DNA from: CAZMNY01 sp964635375
Lineage (GTDB): Bacteria > Planctomycetota > Planctomycetia > Pirellulales > Pirellulaceae
Direction: 5' to 3'
NCBI GenBank assembly: GCA_964635375.1
Contig: CAZWOU010000004.1
Coordinates: 1-64,000 of the forward strand
Length of the DNA: 64,000 nt
A program made the translations under genes and the position numbers. How positions within the stretch are numbered: position 1 is the first letter of the stretch; every line of letters begins with the position of its first letter. Below the pieces are notes generated by a model. It worked only from the letters and a program-made list of their open reading frames with translations, was not told the DNA's origin and did not search any database. Shown one piece after another: positions 61,633 through 64,000 of this stretch.

Positions 61633-62772
61633 ATGATCATTCTTAGAACACAACACATATCGAAAACGGTTGTCTTCATTCTAGTGCTGTGCGTGCTCTC
61701 GGTGAGAGTCCAGGGGCAGCGCGTTCGTCGGCCCCGGTTGTCCGAGGCGCAGGAACAGTACTTGGAACTTCTGAAGCAATTTAACAAGCAGTACGACCTG
61801 GCAAGGCAGGACGATCGCGCCGCTATGACCAGAGAAGAGAGAGCTGCAGAGCAGGCGGCGCTAAACGCGCTTGTCGGTGAATATGCGCCGCAATTCATGG
61901 CGATGGCCCTTAAGGACCCTGAAGACAGTGTCGGCAAGCAAGCCCTGAGCTGGCTAATAGCTCGCGCACCTGCGGGTGAATCGTTCGACACCGCATTGGA
62001 CTTGGTCGCGGGACACTATCCAGGCGAAGCGGGGCTTGAGGCGGTCTGCCGCCGCCTTTTTGTCAGCCAGTCCAAGAATGCGGAGAAGTTCCTGGAAACG
62101 ATTCTCGACAAAACTTCCCACTCAAGTGTTCGCGCGGCGGCTCTGACGGCGCTAGCCATTCGGTCCAAACGGCAGTACGAGGAAGGTGGCGATGAGGCGT
62201 TGGCAAAAAAGTCCGAAGAACATTTTAGGCGGGCACTGAACGAATTTGCCAATCTTCCACGACAACAAAACACGCTGGTCGCCAAGATGATGTTTGCGGA
62301 GGCACGGCGCAAGCTCGAAGATCTTCGCGGGCCACTGGCCATCGGCAAGCCAGCGCCCGAGATAGAAGGAGAAGACATTGAGGGGGCGAGATTTAAACTA
62401 AGCGACTACCGCGGGAAGGTCGTCGTGCTAGTTTTTTGGAACGACTGGTGAGTGCCATGCCGTTACGGATACCAGCATGGGCGGTCGCTCATGGAAAGCT
62501 TGGCCAATAAACCATTCGCCATGGTCGGTGTTAATTCGGATAAGGATCGAGAGGTGATTAAGCGGACCGCGAAGCTCAAGCGAGTTCCCTGGCGATCGTT
62601 CTGGGACGGTGAGCAAGGAGCCAATGGGCCGATTACCAAAGCCTGGAATGTTCGCGCTTTCCCCACAATCTTCGTGCTCGATGCACAAGGCACGATCCGC
62701 TACAAGTTCATTCCCGGATCCGTCAGTCTACTGGATAAACCCATCAGCACGTTGCTGGCGGAATTGAAGTGA
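61633..62772 (+). CDS. Candidate selenoprotein: exported TlpA-like thioredoxin with UxxC (in-frame TGA)
   Basis: A 379-codon frame from ATG 61633: signal peptide (ISKTVVFILVLCVLSVRVQG), a helical region (about 30-225) and a TlpA/ResA-type thioredoxin domain (GKPAPEIEGEDIEGARFKLS onward). At codon 273 (62449-62451) the frame has TGA in VVVLVFWNDW-[TGA]-VPCRYGYQHGRS, where thioredoxins have WCxxC; it then continues LANKPFAMVGVNSDKDREV, FPTIFVLDAQGTIRYKF to a TGA stop at 62770. The reading frame and homology do not change across the TGA. A SECIS-like hairpin follows at the right distance. If TGA is Sec, the active site is U-V-P-C; otherwise a TGC-to-TGA nonsense mutation or error truncates it. 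Confidence 0.65.
62449..62451 (+). other. In-frame TGA at the first active-site Cys position (candidate Sec codon)
   Basis: TGA in frame, preceded by TGG (W) and followed by GTG CCA TGC (V-P-C). It aligns with the first C of the WCxxC motif. TGC and TGT are one base away. TGA ends many other genes in this window, including this one at 62770-62772, so the code is not reassigned. Confidence 0.6.
62476..62493 (+). promoter_or_regulatory. SECIS-like stem-loop downstream of the TGA
   Basis: CATGGGC-GGTC-GCTCATG: seven base pairs (six Watson-Crick, one G-U) closing a four-base GGTC loop. The apical loop begins 31 nt after the TGA (62452-62482 between). As I recall the bacterial SECIS model, it needs a 16-37 nt distance, a 4-16 bp stem, a 3-14 nt loop and a G in the first two loop bases; all are met. 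The E. coli fdhF loop is GGUCU. No folding program was run. Confidence 0.55.
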
Positions 62773-63341
62773 CCGCTTCCAGACGCGTCGCCGTTGATGT
62801 ACCGATGAGTTTCAAGGGGCGGGTGATGCATTGTTCTGTCGCGATTCGGGGATACCCGTGTTAGACGCATCATAGGAAGGTCGCCTACCTCGATCCCAAT
62901 GTGAGTCATGTTGTGCGGCGTATTCGTACACCTAAAGTGTCTCTGTGTTTGGATTGTAAATAATGTAGCGCCCTGTGCGAAACCAAACGTAGCATCTGGT
63001 TACCAGAGCATGTTTTCTGTGGCATCACCGGTTGCTGTCGGGTCGACCACCGATCGGGCGCTTCGGACGTGGGGGAGCGAACTGGGATTGAGGTGATCGC
63101 ACGAGTTGGCTGTTCGCAACGTTTCGGGCGAAGCGAATAGTCGACGAGCGTAGCCATCCGGTGGACACACTTTCGTCGCGTCAGATTCTCTCGATTCCCT
63201 TTTGGCTATTTTCTTCTCGAAGCTCAATAAGCGGGCCCTCTCGAACGATGCAGACAACTATACTGTAGCTGAAGTCTGGTTCGCAGGATTGCGTTCTGGT
63301 TAACAACGAGAAAAGCGGCGAGAAACTGAAGAGGATGAACT
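62773..63341. other. 569-bp intergenic region
   Basis: Between the TlpA-like gene and the PhoD-like gene. A TATACT at 63259-63264, about 78 bases before the next ATG, could be a -10 but has no good -35. No RNA gene, repeat or terminator was seen; short frames lack coding character. Confidence 0.4.
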
Positions 63342-64000
63342 ATGCGTTCTTTTGTTACTAAATCTGTTTTGATCGCGCTACTAATGACTCTTGCGTCGCC
63401 GGTTTTCGCGCAGAGGAAAAGGGCGCCGCGCGTACCGAAGGGCACTGGGAGCTACGAGGAGTATCCAGTCGAGCGCGATGAAGTCATTTGTTTTGCCCTT
63501 TACACCGTTGGGAATAAAACGCTGAAGTTGACAGCGCAGCTTTATCCGTTGAAAGCGGATGAAGACCGCGATGTGCGTCTGGAAATCAAGGACGGCGACG
63601 GCTGGACGGAGATCGCTAGGACTAAGGTGATTGAGTTTGGCTGGACTGCACCGTTTCGTGTCGAGAATTGGAATGACACGAGGACTGTCGCCTACCGCGT
63701 GGCGCACGGGAAGAAGGCGGTCTTTGAAGGAACCATTCGACGCAATCCGGTGGACAAGGAAGAGATCGTCATCGCGGGGTTCACGGGCAATTCGGTGGCG
63801 AAGGGACACGGCGGCGACATCTCGCGGGATGACTTGGTCAATAACGTCAAGAAGATCGACGCCGACGTGCTGTTTTTCTCTGGAGACCAGGTGTATGACC
63901 ATTGGCAGCATTACAAGATGTGGCTGAAGTTTGGCAAGGATTTCGGCGAGATCATCAAGGATCGGCCAACCATTTCGATCCCTGACGATCACGACGTCGG
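63342..64000 (+). CDS. PhoD-like exported metallophosphoesterase, C-terminus outside the window
   Basis: At least 219 residues, cut by the window end. GAAGAGGA precedes the ATG; signal peptide MRSFVTKSVLIALLMTLASP, cleavage near FAQRKR. An Ig-like N-terminal part (about 40-145; KLTAQLYPLKADEDRDVRLE) precedes the phosphoesterase core: IVIAGFTGNSVAKGHGGDIS, DADVLFFSGDQVYDHW and RPTISIPDDHDVG. These match PhoD/phospholipase-D-like alkaline phosphatase motifs (GDQxY and DDHD). Substrate unknown; phosphodiesterase or phosphomonoesterase activity is likely. Confidence 0.82.
   Translation, partial: MRSFVTKSVLIALLMTLASPVFAQRKRAPRVPKGTGSYEEYPVERDEVICFALYTVGNKTLKLTAQLYPLKADEDRDVRLEIKDGDGWTEIARTKVIEFGWTAPFRVENWNDTRTVAYRVAHGKKAVFEGTIRRNPVDKEEIVIAGFTGNSVAKGHGGDISRDDLVNNVKKIDADVLFFSGDQVYDHWQHYKMWLKFGKDFGEIIKDRPTISIPDDHDV

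Noticed and set aside
62449..62451. TGA read as Trp by a changed genetic code
   Set aside because: TGA ends many genes here (for example MscS, deoC and this gene itself), so a code change is not needed.
62455..62480. CCATGC/GCATGG hairpin as the SECIS
   Set aside because: It starts only three bases after the TGA with a 14-base loop, a weaker fit to the bacterial SECIS pattern than the GGTC hairpin.
62452..62772. Separate small gene starting after the TGA
   Set aside because: The frame is the same as the upstream TlpA-like gene, the sequence completes its thioredoxin domain, and the supposed GTG start has no ribosome site.

Overview
The window looks like a draft-assembly fragment from a planctomycete, probably Pirellulales-like. 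The evidence is gene content: two secreted sulfatases, a DUF1549/DUF1553 plus DUF1501 pair, DUF1080, PQQ-like propeller, ThuA, CotH and alpha-2-macroglobulin proteins, an octaheme cytochrome with HEAT/TPR repeats, and an FHA plus J-like pair. Three N runs (10, 100 and 10 bases) mark scaffold joins. No CRISPR array, integrase, transposase or prophage was seen.

Layout. 0-13 kb: a 3'-truncated elongator tRNA-Met, a pectate-lyase-like enzyme, an AI-2E-type permease, a frameshifted CBS-domain gene, an alpha/beta hydrolase, a 56-residue remnant of a sensor kinase abutting a sulfatase, a coupled pair of SAM methyltransferases, a GT39-like membrane glycosyltransferase, a PQQ-propeller protein, a ThuA-like protein and an MscS channel. 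13.9-20 kb: the imuA-imuB-dnaE2 mutagenesis cassette, preceded by a TTGACA-N17-TACAGT promoter overlapped by a LexA-box-like palindrome. 20-28 kb: octaheme cytochrome, an unknown protein, an FHA/coiled-coil protein and a J-like membrane protein. 28.6-39.6 kb: a 2025-residue alpha-2-macroglobulin, an LpxL-type acyltransferase, DUF1080, an MBL-fold hydrolase, an intergenic palindromic repeat family containing the 100-N gap, and a second sulfatase.

39.8-47.1 kb is a nucleic-acid scavenging divergon. One arm is a fusion of a beta-CASP metallo-RNase with a LOG-type nucleotide phosphoribohydrolase. The other is a tight operon: CNT nucleoside transporter, XapX-like protein, deoC, pyrimidine-nucleoside phosphorylase, cdd and a PncC/CinA-like deamidase. 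A plausible route is RNA to NMP to base plus ribose-5-phosphate on one side, and uptake and breakdown of (deoxy)nucleosides on the other. 47.2-57 kb: a CopZ-like Fe-S/Zn protein, a PIG-L deacetylase, then an ECF sigma/membrane-partner/exported-protein trio followed by DUF1549, DUF1501 and WD40 genes bracketed by two cysteine-poor redoxin-like paralogues. 57-64 kb: CotH-like protein, a membrane protein, a possible clan-CD peptidase-like secreted protein, a TlpA-like thioredoxin with an in-frame TGA, and the start of a PhoD-like phosphoesterase.

Most notable: in the TlpA-like gene at 61633-62772 the reading frame runs through a TGA exactly where the first Cys of the WCxxC site should be (W-TGA-V-P-C). 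The TGA is followed 31 nt later by a 7-bp stem with a GGTC apical loop, which fits a bacterial SECIS. It is a strong candidate for an undescribed UxxC selenoprotein; a TGC-to-TGA nonsense mutation or error is the alternative.
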